Numbered from the stretch's first letter, positions 63,388-63,801 are shown. The stretch: 64,000 bases of DNA from Gymnothorax reevesii (GCA_029721435.1 CM056586.1:71152607-71216606); one strand, 5' to 3'. Numbers and translations are program-made. The notes: generated by a model not told the origin, from the sequence alone.

Positions 63388-63801
63388 ATTTTTATCCCTC
63401 CCCAGCCCAACCCCTGCTCCACAGATGCCGATAGAGACAATAAGGAAGGCTTATATTAAGCCTTATTGTAAGCAGTGAGGTGAGTGGGGGTTTTGCTCAA
63501 CAGTAGACCTGTATTTCCCTTCTTTAAGGAACGCAGGGACTCCAGTGGCTGGGAATCTTATAAACACAAGGGGGACCACTCCAGGGACTAGCTTTGGTAG
63601 CTTATCATGAACTAGCTGCCTGAACCTTTTTTTTCTGAGCATGTAGGTGCATGTTGGGAAGTGCCGACAGTCGTTGGTAGATTCCTGAGGGAGCTGCTGT
63701 CATCTCCTCACCCTGCTCCTGTCATATTCTTTCCTAGACGCAGCAAACAGCTGGGCATTGGAGATGGCGATCCCACAGAAAGGCAAGTACATCTGCAGCA
63801 C
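2842..63801 (-). CDS. pde11a: Dual cAMP/cGMP 3',5'-cyclic phosphodiesterase 11A, 18 exons of the 3' part (5' end outside window)
   Basis: Eighteen minus-strand exons join into one 1782-bp frame (593 residues plus TAG). The product closely matches the vertebrate PDE11A that I know: end of GAF-A, complete GAF-B, then the HD-type catalytic domain. PDE11A is a cytosolic enzyme that hydrolyses both cAMP and cGMP. Catalytic features seen are the NWRHAFNV histidine, the [10 protein letters not shown] metal-binding signature, the TACDLGAV aspartate, and the glutamine of LQLEWID that holds the purine ring. All internal junctions are GT/AG, phases agree, and no stop or frameshift was found. Exons run 63712-63801, 62648-62788, 61631-61695, 48423-48555, 46217-46292, 43402-43469, 40158-40250, 37244-37294, 26714-26860, 26329-26436, 24159-24268, 20982-21072, 17525-17625, 16559-16636, 15236-15299, 15084-15158, 10415-10498 and 2842-3048. 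The N-terminus and most of GAF-A lie past position 64000. Introns range from 77 bp to about 13 kb. Teleosts can carry pde11a paralogues; which one this is cannot be told here. Confidence 0.97.
3051..3155. repeat. (GA)n/(CT)n microsatellite abutting the last pde11a acceptor
   Basis: Purine-only GA/GGGA tract on the plus strand, hence CT-rich on the transcribed strand. It supplies the entire polypyrimidine tract of the last 3' splice site, whose AG is at 3050-3049. Confidence 0.93.
3272..4882 (-). mobile_element. Tc1/mariner (Tc1-like) element, near full length
   Basis: About 1.6 kb bounded by TA and inverted ends of over 100 bp (3272-3380 against 4775-4882), with ends beginning TACAAAACCC. 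It carries a DD34E transposase on the minus strand. It lies in the last pde11a intron, antisense to none (same strand as the gene). Confidence 0.95.
3501..4517 (-). pseudogene. Tc1-like transposase, two in-frame stops
   Basis: A frame of 339 codons, the normal Tc1 transposase length. An N-terminal HTH ([20 protein letters not shown]) is followed by the DDE domain: WSDES, QQDNAKP and SPDLSPIEN, with 34 residues between the second D and E. The frame is broken only by stops: TGA at the third codon (a CGA-to-TGA type change is likely, given the family's start) and TAG at 4265-4263. No frameshift was seen: 56 codons separate the second stop from the next open segment in the same frame. Inactive as it stands. 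Confidence 0.9.
4883..7473. other. Intron sequence with one transposase fragment
   Basis: Apart from the fragment at 5740-6120, this stretch shows ordinary AT-rich intron sequence. There are no exon-like segments matching PDE11A, and none are expected, since exons 17 and 18 join in phase. Confidence 0.6.
5740..6120 (+). pseudogene. N-terminal fragment of a Tc1/mariner-type transposase
   Basis: The plus-strand frame reads [20 protein letters not shown], then STISQLS, then [33 protein letters not shown] and [12 protein letters not shown] before TGA. This is the paired-like HTH and the proline/arginine-rich linker of a DD34E transposase of the same general type as the one at 55955-56778. The DDE domain is missing. 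Ends of the element were not found. Confidence 0.7.
7474..8804 (+). mobile_element. Tc1/mariner element with TACAACCCCAATTCC ends, internally deleted
   Basis: About 1.33 kb between inverted ends (TACAACCCCAATTCCGAAAT at left; reverse complement TACGATCCCAATTCCGAAAT at right). It is closely related to the copy at 21279-23599, but lacks a few hundred bases in the transposase near 7930-7945. Confidence 0.92.
7828..8582 (+). pseudogene. Tc1-like transposase remnant, deleted and frameshifted
   Basis: Starts ATGGCCAGAGGCTCTCCAAC like the related copy at 22421. It ends GCTACACCATGG TAA. The HTH-to-DDE joint is lost by deletion after GTCTCATC. Conserved pieces remain in shifted frames: WSDES, QQDNAKP and SPDLSPTEN (with T before the glutamate), spacing 34. 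Confidence 0.85.
8805..9662. other. Intron sequence, nothing recognised
   Basis: AT-rich sequence without an identifiable element, repeat or exon. Confidence 0.5.
9663..9862. mobile_element. TTAA-flanked hairpin MITE (copy 1)
   Basis: Begins TTAACCCTTAAAGCGCTGAA. The centre is an inverted repeat built of AAAACCTATCATGTGGCAAC and its complement GGTTACCACGTGATAGGTTT. The right end (AAGGTTTTATAA) has decayed. Same family as the copies at 28607, 49987, 54574 and 62254. Confidence 0.85.
10011..10023 (-). promoter_or_regulatory. Perfect DR1 nuclear-receptor motif in a lone repeat relic
   Basis: TGACCTTTGACCT, the exact reverse complement of AGGTCAAAGGTCA. The flanking GTACAGTGACCTTGAAAC resembles the tandem repeat at 27230-28400, so this looks like an isolated unit of that repeat in the opposite orientation. 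Function unknown. Confidence 0.5.
10135..10305. repeat. Inverted-repeat (MITE-like) element
   Basis: Left arm AGCACATGCAAAATATTTTT (from about 10159) pairs with the right arm ending AAAAAGATTTTGCATGTGCT (about 10289) over some 34 bp. The flanking GGCCTGATTTACTAAGACC resembles teleost MITE ends; the matching right end is not found. Confidence 0.65.
10415..10498 (-). CDS. pde11a: pde11a exon 17 of window: purine-binding glutamine
   Basis: Twenty-eight codons, phase 0 at both ends. It encodes [20 protein letters not shown] and GICAPLYE. The glutamine of LQLEWID corresponds to the invariant residue that binds the nucleotide base. Acceptor GTTCCAG, donor GTAAGA. Confidence 0.96.
10650..10960 (+). 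mobile_element. Left-end fragment of a Tc1-like element
   Basis: TACAACCCGGTTTCTGAGAA at the left, followed by the usual AT-rich leader with TTGAGACGGGGCAACAAAAG. There is no transposase and no right end. Confidence 0.7.
10965..11135. repeat. Arm of the inverted-repeat element family seen at 48714-49295
   Basis: GTGTCTTCAGTTGCCAATTA through AATGATTGAGAACTAGCCAG and CATAAAGGGACATGTCTG match the right arm of the element at 48714-49295. Only one arm is present. Confidence 0.75.
11150..12200. repeat. Probable degenerate element with related ends
   Basis: The left part (GAACTACGGTTATAGCTCG, ATTAGGCCATTTAATTGC) and the right part (AGTCCGACTATGAGAAGTTC, GGACTAACATTGTCACGTG) resemble ends of a teleost repeat that starts near GTTTACAT. 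The interior open frame 11279-11623 is not recognised. Confidence 0.35.
12300..12585. repeat. ACTATAGTAAACTATAG-type repeat
   Basis: Recurrent CTATAGTAAACTATAG/TAGTTTACTGTAGTA words in both orientations, AT-rich and internally palindromic. The same word type recurs at 17140-17420. Confidence 0.7.
12586..13700. other. Intron sequence, nothing recognised
   Basis: Short chance frames only. No mobile-element ends or exon-like segments could be supported. Confidence 0.5.
13700..13800 (+). repeat. (TTTA)n tract and teleost interspersed-repeat tail
   Basis: TATTTATTTATTTATTTATT is followed by AACCTTTATTTAACCAGGTA, ATTGAGATCTCTTTC and AGGGAGACCTG. This tail is familiar from many fish interspersed repeats; the parent element is not determined here. 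Confidence 0.6.
14522..14660. mobile_element. Truncated TTAA-type hairpin MITE
   Basis: AACCCTTACAGCCCTAAATG, GTAAGATATCAAAATCAAAG, then AAAACCTATCATGAAGCGAC and AGAGCTCCCGCAGGGGAGCT. This is half of the hairpin family; the right half is lost. Confidence 0.75.
15084..15158 (-). CDS. pde11a: pde11a exon 16 of window: catalytic domain
   Basis: Twenty-five codons, phase 0 at both ends. It encodes [20 protein letters not shown] and KLTPS, identical to human except L to S near the end. Acceptor CATGTGCCAG, donor GTGAGT. Confidence 0.96.
15236..15299 (-). CDS. pde11a: pde11a exon 15 of window: catalytic aspartate exon
   Basis: Sixty-four bases. The first base completes an arginine codon, then [20 protein letters not shown] plus K. 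The aspartate of TACDLGAV is the last metal ligand of the class I phosphodiesterase site. Acceptor TGCTGCAG, donor GTAAGC. The next intron is only 77 bp. Confidence 0.96.
15579..16070. mobile_element. TTAA-flanked MITE with TTAACCCTTAAATGCCC ends
   Basis: About 490 bp flanked by TTAA. Ends TTAACCCTTAAATGCCC and GGGGGCATTTAAGGGTTAA are inverted. It has no coding capacity. The TTAA target and CCCTT ends suggest a piggyBac-type MITE, distinct in its interior from the hairpin family. Confidence 0.8.
16114..16542. repeat. 39-bp minisatellite, exactly 11 units
   Basis: Unit GACTCAGGTGATGTCATGTA followed by GAACATGTCGTTACTTTAG. 429 bp equals 11 x 39. Because 39 is divisible by three, a chance open frame repeats 13 residues ([13 protein letters not shown]); I do not think it is coding. 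It lies inside the intron just after pde11a window exon 14. Confidence 0.95.
16559..16636 (-). CDS. pde11a: pde11a exon 14 of window: catalytic domain, more divergent segment
   Basis: Seventy-eight bases. The first base completes a glutamate codon, then [20 protein letters not shown] and HRIMC plus two bases. The length equals the human segment, but the end reads HRIMCR where human PDE11A has HRDIFR. Acceptor TGTGGTAG, donor GTAAAC. An 11-copy 39-bp minisatellite begins 16 bp after the exon's last base. Confidence 0.9.
17140..17420. repeat. CTATAGT-type AT-rich repeat
   Basis: Many TAGTACTATAG, ACTATAGTTATAAT and GTAATACTATAG words, like the tract at 12300-12585. No clear unit length. Confidence 0.65.
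17525..17625 (-). CDS. pde11a: pde11a exon 13 of window: catalytic domain
   Basis: 101 bases, phase 0 in and phase 2 out. It encodes [20 protein letters not shown], then [13 protein letters not shown] plus two bases. I took the donor GTACGT at 17524 because it keeps phase with the next exon; a second GT (GTACTT) four bases further downstream would break it. Acceptor CCCTACAG. Confidence 0.95.
18500..18868. repeat. Element with long inverted arms (TTCGCTAC-rich)
   Basis: The left arm has GCTTTGGCTTTTCGCTAC, CACTTTCGC and GTCCGTTCGCTACTAAA (about 18505-18577). The right arm (about 18769-18862) carries the complements TTTAGTAGCGAACGGAC, GCGAAAGTGCAGTTGCG and AAAAGCCAAAGTAGC. The AT-rich middle has no coding content. 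A MITE-like structure of unknown family. Confidence 0.75.
18966..19022. repeat. (CA)n microsatellite
   Basis: A run of C, then about 50 bp of CA dinucleotides with two interruptions. Confidence 0.95.
19455..19650 (+). repeat. Degenerate teleost interspersed repeat
   Basis: ATTCACAATTTAGAGTCCCC, CATGTCTTTAGAGATCAGAC, AACACGCTTACCCCGCACC and CTAGCCACCTACC follow in the order of a common fish repeat (outline AATTTAGAGTCC / ATGTCTTTGG / GAGAACATGC / CTACCCACTGCG). Confidence 0.55.
19925..20612 (+). repeat. Interspersed repeat with palindromic head and about 153-bp tandem units
   Basis: The head at 19927-19961 is a near-perfect palindrome (ATATCCCCGAACGCC / GGCGTTTCGGGGATAT). From about 20100 a unit built on ATCTCTGGAAATATTTGTCC / GACCTCAAATCAAGTGC / AGGTCATGACCT / CCACCAGGTGGTGC repeats three times, the last one incomplete. 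The tail has GGGTATATACCCCAAG and CACCTCCGACGG. No coding capacity seen. Confidence 0.7.
20213..20377. promoter_or_regulatory. Two perfect AGGTCATGACCT palindromes
   Basis: AGGTCATGACCT occurs at 20213-20224 and 20366-20377, in successive tandem units. This is the idealised palindromic (IR0) thyroid-hormone/retinoid receptor element. Sequence match only; no evidence of binding. Confidence 0.5.
20982..21072 (-). CDS. pde11a: pde11a exon 12 of window: catalytic domain
   Basis: Ninety-one bases. The first base completes the lysine codon split with the HD exon, then [20 protein letters not shown] and [20 protein letters not shown] is the conserved helix that follows the metal site. Acceptor CTTCCAG, donor GTACTA. 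Confidence 0.96.
21597..22376 (-). mobile_element. LTR-type insertion (780 bp) inside the Tc1 element
   Basis: Minus-strand ends are TGTGATGGTTCTGCCCTGCA and GGGGGAAAAACCCTGACA, so TG...CA. It is flanked on both sides by ATAAA (21592-21596, 22377-22381), a 5-bp target duplication; the related copy at 7474-8804 has ATAAA once at this place. It shares its first 180 and last 100 bp or so with the LTRs at 29808 and 45116. The middle contains GTATATAAGGGGGG and an AATTAAAT-rich stretch and may be a second, nested LTR or a longer variant. No coding sequence. Confidence 0.85.
22141..22158 (-). promoter_or_regulatory. CTCF-like motif inside the LTR insertion
   Basis: The minus strand reads TGCCGCTAGATGGCAGTA, matching the CCRCYAGATGGCAG form of the vertebrate CTCF core. 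Sequence match only. Confidence 0.4.
22421..23377 (+). pseudogene. Tc1-like transposase, several frameshifts
   Basis: Begins ATGGCCAGAGGCTC. HTH region [20 protein letters not shown] and [20 protein letters not shown] is in one frame, then a shift near 22585. The domain continues as [42 protein letters not shown] and STDLSPIEN (34 residues between D and E) in changing frames, ending before TAA at 23375-23377. The catalytic triad is present, but no intact frame remains. Confidence 0.88.
23600..24158. other. Intron sequence, nothing recognised
   Basis: AT-rich intron with no identified element, between the Tc1 copy and window exon 11. Confidence 0.5.
24159..24268 (-). CDS. pde11a: pde11a exon 11 of window: HDxxHxxxxN signature
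   Basis: 110 bases, phase 0 in and phase 2 out. It encodes [20 protein letters not shown] and then [16 protein letters not shown]. The [10 protein letters not shown] stretch is the class I phosphodiesterase signature and supplies a histidine and an aspartate to the zinc/magnesium centre. Acceptor TTTCCCAG, donor GTAAGT. Confidence 0.97.
24700..25355 (+). repeat. Possible LTR relic
   Basis: GC-richer block with a TATA-like CAGTATAAAGC (about 25024), a terminator-like AAATTAAATC (about 25275) and a CA end (CACTACAACA). A plausible start is TGTGGAGATTGG near 24782. No target duplication was found, so the boundaries are uncertain. Confidence 0.3.
26329..26436 (-). CDS. pde11a: pde11a exon 10 of window: catalytic domain, first metal-ligand histidine
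   Basis: Thirty-six codons, phase 0 at both ends. It encodes [20 protein letters not shown], then [16 protein letters not shown]. The [10 protein letters not shown] segment has the histidine proton donor and the first metal-ligand histidine of class I phosphodiesterases. Acceptor CTGTGTGCAG, donor GTGAGT. A GA/CT microsatellite lies about 25 bp upstream of the acceptor. Confidence 0.97.
26463..26530. repeat. (GA)n/(CT)n microsatellite before window exon 10
   Basis: Purine-only GAGAGA/GGGAGA tract; on the transcribed strand a CT tract ending about 25 bp before the acceptor of exon 10. Confidence 0.93.
26588..26690. repeat. Small inverted-repeat element (AGAGTTAATTCAACTCT type)
   Basis: TTCAGAGTTAATTCAACTC at the left and GAGTTGATTTAACTCTGAA at the right form inverted ends about 100 bp apart, within the 277-bp intron between exons 9 and 10. 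Confidence 0.75.
26714..26860 (-). CDS. pde11a: pde11a exon 9 of window: N-terminal helices of catalytic domain
   Basis: Forty-nine codons, phase 0 at both ends. It encodes [20 protein letters not shown], then [20 protein letters not shown] and VQKFKIDYE. Acceptor TCACACCCAG, donor GTGAGG. The [10 protein letters not shown] part differs from the human SELAIDDIHF at several positions; the rest is nearly invariant. Confidence 0.96.
27190..28420 (+). repeat. Tandem array, seven units of about 146 bp, each with a DR1 motif
   Basis: Units share CATCTATGGGTCATAGTGAG, TACCAAATTTGGTGAAGCTG, TTAGTTGCCGAGTACTGACC and GCGCTAAGGTCAAAGGTCAA. Starts of the GGTCATAG word (27527, 27672, 27818, 27963, 28110, 28269) are 145-159 bp apart. 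The first interval is longer because of an insertion near 27360-27400. The tail is GACGGACGGACACACAGG, then CACCTCCGCCCAG, a common end of fish repeats. It lies in the intron between window exons 8 and 9. No coding frame spans the array. Confidence 0.92.
27293..28241 (+). promoter_or_regulatory. Seven DR1 nuclear-receptor motifs, four perfect
   Basis: AGGTCAAAGGTCA occurs exactly at 27480, 27632, 27923 and 28229. One-mismatch forms are at 27293 and 27778 (AGGTCAAAGGTGA) and 28069 (AGGTCAAAGTTCA). This is the consensus DR1 bound by HNF4, PPAR-RXR and COUP-TF family receptors. Binding is not shown by sequence. Confidence 0.6.
28607..28816. mobile_element. TTAA-flanked hairpin MITE (copy 2)
   Basis: TTAACCCTTACAGCGCTAAA to CATTCTAAGGGTTAA, with central inverted repeat TTGTTTAAAAGAGCC / GCTCTTTTAAACAAG. 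Confidence 0.88.
28900..29640 (-). mobile_element. Fragment of a Tc1-like element, interrupted
   Basis: Minus-strand 5' part of a familiar fish Tc1-like family: TCTGGCCATAACAATTGGCC, TTTGTGAAAGTCGCTCAGG, CTGTTCGCTAGCTGTCTAA and the end TTGGGCTCATTGGTGTG. The same family recurs at 49300-49672. About 400 bp of foreign sequence (about 29187-29575) splits it near the end. Confidence 0.7.
29452..29572. repeat. Near-perfect hairpin at one end of the nested insert
   Basis: TTGACTTCAGTTGGTGAATC / CAATGATTTATCCACCTTAG pairs with CCAAAGTGGATAAATCATTG / GATTCATCTCAACTAAAGTCAA across a loop around ATATGCTTCGGTG. Confidence 0.8.
29705..29742. repeat. Short GTACGG repeat
   Basis: About four copies of GTACGG, the last separated by TTCCACA. 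Confidence 0.8.
29808..30179 (+). mobile_element. LTR relic related to the copies at 21597 and 45116
   Basis: TGTGATGGTTCTGCCCTGCA at the left, GAAGTGGAGGTGAAGTG, TATA-like GGGTATTTAAGG, a polyadenylation-like TATATTTATTAAATATC and GCCTGTGCGAGTGGGTGCC, ending near TAAACCATGTGTCA. A 5-bp target duplication was not found. The sequence after it may be a remnant of internal sequence. Confidence 0.7.
30180..31440. other. Intron sequence following the LTR relic
   Basis: 30180-30720 is GC-richer and could be residual leader of the retroelement, but no primer-binding site or gag/pol frame was recognised. From 30720 on it is AT-rich intron with nothing clear. Confidence 0.35.
31451..31526 (+). repeat. 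19-bp tandem repeat, four units
   Basis: Unit CGACATCTAGCACCACTAC repeated four times with few differences. Confidence 0.93.
31888..32030. mobile_element. Older, truncated hAT-type MITE
   Basis: CAGGAGTGTCAAACCGGTTC, GGGGCTGCAGGTTTTCACTC and GATTAAATTAGTTGTATCAG parallel the intact MITE that follows at 32097. The right end is lost. Confidence 0.75.
32097..32298. mobile_element. hAT-type MITE with perfect 45-bp inverted ends and 8-bp target duplication
   Basis: 202 bp. Inverted ends 32097-32141 and 32254-32298 are exact complements starting CAGGGGTGTCAAACTGACCC. CTATAGAA flanks both sides (32089-32096, 32299-32306). CAG...CTG ends plus an 8-bp duplication are hAT hallmarks. No coding sequence. 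Confidence 0.95.
33340..33730. repeat. Element with telomere-like words in inverted orientation
   Basis: CATAGTTAGGGTCAGGGTTA / GGTTAAGG at about 33353 and CTAACCTTAACCCTAACCAT at about 33634 are inverted relative to each other, about 280 bp apart; GCCGTACC occurs in both halves. Likely ends of a MITE rather than a telomeric insertion, because TTAGGG is not in tandem. Confidence 0.5.
33770..33870. repeat. Small hairpin element
   Basis: TTTTTTGCACGACAGATTAC / ACG pairs with GTAATCTGTCGTGCGAAAAA, with a loop of about 25 bp. The left flank GCTTTCACACCGGATGCG resembles ends of fish hAT-type MITEs. Confidence 0.75.
34252..34600. repeat. Left end of TTAA MITE followed by an AAATAAGT-rich repeat
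   Basis: TTAACCCTTAGAGCGCTAAA is the hairpin-MITE start without its hairpin. It is followed by GCTTGACAAGTGAAAATATT, GCTTGATAAGTGAAATG and CACCCAGTATTTTTATC / TTTTTTGCAGTG, an interspersed fish repeat. Confidence 0.5.
34600..37243. other. Intron sequence, nothing recognised
   Basis: AT-rich intron upstream of 34600 toward exon 8. No mobile-element ends, exon-like segments or tandem repeats could be supported. Confidence 0.5.
37244..37294 (-). CDS. pde11a: pde11a exon 8 of window: entry to catalytic domain
   Basis: Short exon of 17 codons, phase 0 at both ends, encoding [17 protein letters not shown]. It lies between a TTTAG acceptor and a GTAAGA donor. A deleted Tc1-like element (37433-37967) sits about 140 bp upstream of the acceptor. 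Intron size jumps to over 10 kb after this exon. Confidence 0.95.
37433..37967. mobile_element. Internally deleted Tc1-like element
   Basis: TA-bounded, with ends TACAGTACTGAACAAAAGCC and the reverse complement TACAGAACTGAGCAAGTTTT, both followed by TTGGGCA. About 535 bp, no transposase left. Confidence 0.75.
37968..40157. other. Intron sequence, nothing recognised
   Basis: AT-rich, with a short TA run at 38668-38680. No supported element. Confidence 0.5.
40158..40250 (-). CDS. pde11a: pde11a exon 7 of window: end of GAF-B and connecting helix
   Basis: Thirty-one codons, phase 0 at both ends. It encodes [20 protein letters not shown], then [11 protein letters not shown], the long helix linking GAF-B to the catalytic domain. 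Acceptor CCTCATCAG, donor GTAAGA. The residues match human PDE11A as I recall it. Confidence 0.96.
40251..41980. other. Intron sequence, nothing recognised
   Basis: Only a short CACACA tract near 40665-40680. No mobile-element end was recognised. Confidence 0.5.
41981..42258 (+). mobile_element. Left-end fragment of a Tc1-like element
   Basis: TACACTGCCTGACCAAAACA at the left is a typical Tc1 family end. Near 42170 the plus strand ATGGAAAAGATGCTATCGAG / TTTCAAGAGGGAAACACTAT resembles the beginning of a transposase reading frame. The rest is missing. Confidence 0.65.
42990..43060. repeat. (ATC)n microsatellite
   Basis: CATCATCATCATCATCATCA with interspersed CTGATCATCACC units. Confidence 0.95.
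43402..43469 (-). CDS. pde11a: pde11a exon 6 of window: GAF-B NKxnFx3DE-like motif
   Basis: Sixty-eight bases. The first two bases complete the glycine split with the previous exon, then 22 codons [20 protein letters not shown] plus [15 protein letters not shown] is the GAF-B form of the motif that stabilises GAF folds in cyclic-nucleotide phosphodiesterases. Acceptor CCATACAG, donor GTACGA. Confidence 0.96.
44555..44720. repeat. Degenerate GTGAGAGCTAAAACT tandem repeat
   Basis: GTGAGTGCTAAAAATATGTG, GAGAGCTAAAACTAAC, GTGCTAAAACTATTG, GAGAGAACTAAACCTGAG, GAGAGCTAAATCTTT and GACAGCTAAAAATAG follow each other at about 22-30 bp. GTGAGA words continue after the LTR at 45450-45530. Confidence 0.75.
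45116..45445 (+). mobile_element. Solo LTR, 330 bp, with 5-bp target duplication
   Basis: Ends TGTCATGG and CCATGACA are inverted and give TG...CA. GTGAG flanks both sides (45111-45115, 45446-45450). Internal features are the repeated arms CTCCACCTTAATGGGCAACA / GTTAAGGTGGAGGTG, TATA-like AGTATTTAAGG, polyadenylation-like AATTAAAAG and GCCTGTGCGTTTGGGTCCC. The 5-bp duplication suits an LTR retrotransposon. It is on the strand opposite to pde11a. Confidence 0.9.
46217..46292 (-). CDS. pde11a: pde11a exon 5 of window: GAF-B core
   Basis: Seventy-six bases, phase 0 in and phase 1 out. It encodes [20 protein letters not shown] and then SHQIIG. Acceptor GTTCGCAG, donor GTAAGT. The only change I notice against the human residues is at two positions (ISGF to FSGF, SNH to SSH). 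Confidence 0.96.
46423..47324 (+). mobile_element. Element with inverted ends of about 150 bp, unknown family
   Basis: The left arm (46423-46580) and right arm (about 47170-47324, reverse complement) share CTGAGCT, CTTTTAGG, AAAATAAATTCTACAGGGG, ATTTTTCAGTGAAAAT, GATTAACATGGTG and GAGAAAATTAGATTTTTTT. The target duplication is not clear. The interior holds a 300-bp open stretch described separately. It lies just upstream of window exon 5. Confidence 0.85.
46608..46904 (+). other. Unrecognised open stretch inside the inverted-repeat element
   Basis: An open plus-strand frame follows a splice-acceptor-like TTATTGCAG (to 46601). It includes [55 protein letters not shown] and [12 protein letters not shown], ending at TGA (46902-46904). 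It has cysteine- and histidine-containing, protein-like composition, but there is no good ATG and I recognise no family. It could be an exon-like remnant of the element's own protein or captured sequence. Confidence 0.3.
47830..47925. repeat. Fragment related to the hAT-type MITE at 48124
   Basis: AACCCTGGATCTGCAGGACTGCAGTG and GTCTAATTGGAGACTCCA recall the CAGGGGTCTCCA-type MITE; no intact ends. Confidence 0.35.
48124..48315. mobile_element. hAT-type MITE (CAGGGGTCTCCA ends)
   Basis: Left CAGGGGTCTCCATCTCTGAT, right GGTTTGGAGAACCCTG. The interior inverted arms contain ACCATCCTGTGCGTTTCTGC and GGAGCAAAATCCTTCC. Flanking 8 bp AGATGGTG and ATATAGTG agree at 6 of 8, consistent with an old hAT target duplication. 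Confidence 0.75.
48423..48555 (-). CDS. pde11a: pde11a exon 4 of window: GAF-B core
   Basis: 133 bases. The first base completes a serine codon split with the previous exon. It encodes [13 protein letters not shown], then [20 protein letters not shown] and DPRFDAE, a GAF-B core very close to human PDE11A. Acceptor TGTCCCAG, donor GTAGGC. Confidence 0.96.
48714..49295. mobile_element. Element with about 150-bp inverted arms (CAGGCCCGG ends)
   Basis: The left arm 48714-48850 contains CAGGCCCGGC, AGAACAGGGAACTGGGGGGC and TGACAAGAATTAGTCCTGAC. The right arm 49127-49295 carries the complements, ending GCCGGGCCTG. 582 bp in total. A partial arm of the same family is at 10965-11135. No coding capacity; no clear target duplication. 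Confidence 0.85.
49300..49672 (-). mobile_element. Fragment of a Tc1-like element
   Basis: Minus-strand 5' end of the family also seen at 28900: GCCTTGGGCACCCAGTGCCC, TCTGGCCATAAAGATTTGGC, CTGTTCAGTGACCGTCTAAG and the end TTTTGGCTCATTGGTGTG. It directly adjoins the inverted-arm element at 48714-49295. Confidence 0.7.
49987..50157. mobile_element. TTAA-flanked hairpin MITE (copy 3), hairpin partly lost
   Basis: TTAACCCTTTGAGTGCTGAA to GGTGCTGAGAGGGTTAA. The central hairpin is shortened to AAAACCTATCATGTGGCAAC plus GGTTTTCAACAGC. Confidence 0.88.
50154..50488. mobile_element. Second TTAA-type MITE sharing its TTAA with the previous one
   Basis: Left end TTAAAGGTACACTGCATAGG, right end the complement of TAAAGGTATTCAGAGTAGG. 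AAAGGTG/CA-type ends with TTAA are known from a different fish MITE family. The interior has no frame of note. Confidence 0.75.
50490..52690. other. Intron sequence, nothing recognised
   Basis: AT-rich intron; only chance frames. No supported repeats or element ends. Confidence 0.5.
52742..54060. other. Intron sequence, nothing recognised
   Basis: AT-rich intron without identified element or exon. Confidence 0.5.
54061..54570. repeat. Possible degenerate interspersed repeat
   Basis: GACTTTATTGAAATAAAGCTGG, ACAAACTGGCAGAAATCCAG, AACAAGGCGGGCAG and GAATGAACAAGGAAATGACAG recall the antisense of a common fish retroelement tail. The family is not certain. Confidence 0.35.
54574..54769. mobile_element. 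TTAA-flanked hairpin MITE (copy 4)
   Basis: TTAACCCTTTGAGCGCCACA to CGGCGCTCAAAGGGTTAA, with hairpin arms GTTGAAAACCTATCATGGGA and CACATGATAGGTTTTCAACA. Confidence 0.9.
55360..55650 (+). repeat. Teleost interspersed repeat with CTCCGCC/GGCGGAG ends
   Basis: AAAAGCACTCAGAGAGCGCA, GACCTCCGCCAGGGGGCAGC, then TTGAGTTATGTTGTACAC, a CAAACAAACC tract and CCTCCTCGGCGGAGGTTAA. A common fish repeat outline; the parent family is not determined. Confidence 0.65.
55388..55403 (+). promoter_or_regulatory. CTCF-like motif
   Basis: CCGCCAGGGGGCAGCA fits the vertebrate CTCF core CCRSYAGRKGGCRSY throughout. It lies inside the repeat at 55360-55650. Confidence 0.5.
55754..57077 (-). mobile_element. DD34E mariner/Tc-type element with TATACTCAGCAACAAAAG ends
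   Basis: Inverted ends share TATACTCAGCAACAAAAG and TTTCTGTGACACCA (55754-55785 against 57046-57077), flanked by TA. 1.32 kb. The transposase on the minus strand has an internal deletion. Confidence 0.93.
55955..56778 (-). pseudogene. DD34E transposase with internal deletion and frame change
   Basis: Starts [43 protein letters not shown], the linker [18 protein letters not shown], second [18 protein letters not shown], then [10 protein letters not shown] with the first catalytic D and RLRVY. The frame then shifts and ends at TAA near 56266. The other frame continues [18 protein letters not shown] to SPDMSPIEH with 34 residues between D and E, and ends at TAG near 55955. Relative to the family, some 55-60 residues between RLRVY and YGITLQ are missing, so the triad is present but the protein cannot be made whole. 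Confidence 0.9.
57205..57335 (+). repeat. LINE (L2/CR1-type) 3' tail
   Basis: GTGTCCCCGCCTATCACCCT, GGGAGAAGCTCCAGCAACC and AGATAATGGATGGACAG match the outline of the common vertebrate L2/CR1-like tail (CCCCGCCT...GGGATAGGCTCCAGC...ATAATGGATGG). Confidence 0.8.
57340..58460. other. Intron sequence, nothing recognised
   Basis: AT-rich with chance frames only. Confidence 0.5.
58475..58490 (-). promoter_or_regulatory. CTCF-like motif
   Basis: The minus strand reads CCACCAGAGGGTGCTA, one mismatch from CCACCAGAGGGCGCTA. Confidence 0.45.
58490..58835 (+). repeat. Possible LTR relic
   Basis: TATA-like GTCTATATAAATGC (58637), AATAAA (58774) and a CA end (GTCATAACA). Order and spacing fit an LTR, but the start and the target duplication are not established. 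Confidence 0.3.
58840..59935. other. Intron sequence, nothing recognised
   Basis: AT-rich; a short CCAAGGTTG/CAACCTTGG inverted repeat at about 59293-59318. No supported element. Confidence 0.45.
59940..60440 (-). pseudogene. Unrecognised minus-strand coding-like remnants
   Basis: Two frames: 60438-60214 (reading [39 protein letters not shown]) and 60101-59940 ([37 protein letters not shown]). The composition looks protein-like, especially the acidic ESEEELDLN start, and both lie on the same strand. I recognise no family; a decayed transposon gene is likeliest. Confidence 0.25.
60480..61630. other. Intron sequence, nothing recognised
   Basis: AT-rich intron before window exon 3. 60830-61030 may be a remnant of a Tc1-like unit, but nothing could be firmly matched. 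Confidence 0.4.
61631..61695 (-). CDS. pde11a: pde11a exon 3 of window: GAF-B
   Basis: Sixty-five bases, phase 0 in and phase 2 out, after TGTTGCAG and before GTAAGG. It encodes [15 protein letters not shown] plus a variable stretch in GAF-B. The following intron is about 13 kb, the largest in the window. Confidence 0.94.
62254..62465. mobile_element. TTAA-flanked hairpin MITE (copy 5), most complete
   Basis: 212 bp from TTAACCCTTTGAGCGCTGAA to CAGCGCTGAAAGGGTTAA. The central hairpin 62311-62402 has arms AAAACCTGTCATGTGGCAAC / TTGTTTAAAGAGCTCCC and GGGGAGCTCTTTTAAAAAAG / TTGCCACATGATAGGTTTT. Confidence 0.93.
62648..62788 (-). CDS. pde11a: pde11a exon 2 of window: GAF linker and start of GAF-B
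   Basis: Forty-seven codons, phase 0 at both ends, between a GTCGAGTACAG acceptor and a GTACGC donor. It encodes [20 protein letters not shown] and the KCERCSV segment that opens GAF-B. It is nearly identical to the human protein in this stretch, one of the most conserved parts of the gene. Confidence 0.96.
63300..63388. repeat. (GT)n microsatellite
   Basis: About 88 bp of GT dinucleotides with a GCGCGC interruption near 63352. Confidence 0.97.
63712..63801 (-). CDS. pde11a: pde11a exon 1 of window: end of GAF-A and linker
   Basis: Thirty codons, phase 0 at both ends. It follows a TTTTCACCCAG acceptor and ends before GTGAGG. It encodes the last strand and helix of GAF-A ([17 protein letters not shown]) and the start of the helix linking GAF-A to GAF-B (RKEYDRSR). 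GAF-A is the domain to which cGMP binding is assigned in PDE11A; its core lies upstream, outside the window. Confidence 0.95.
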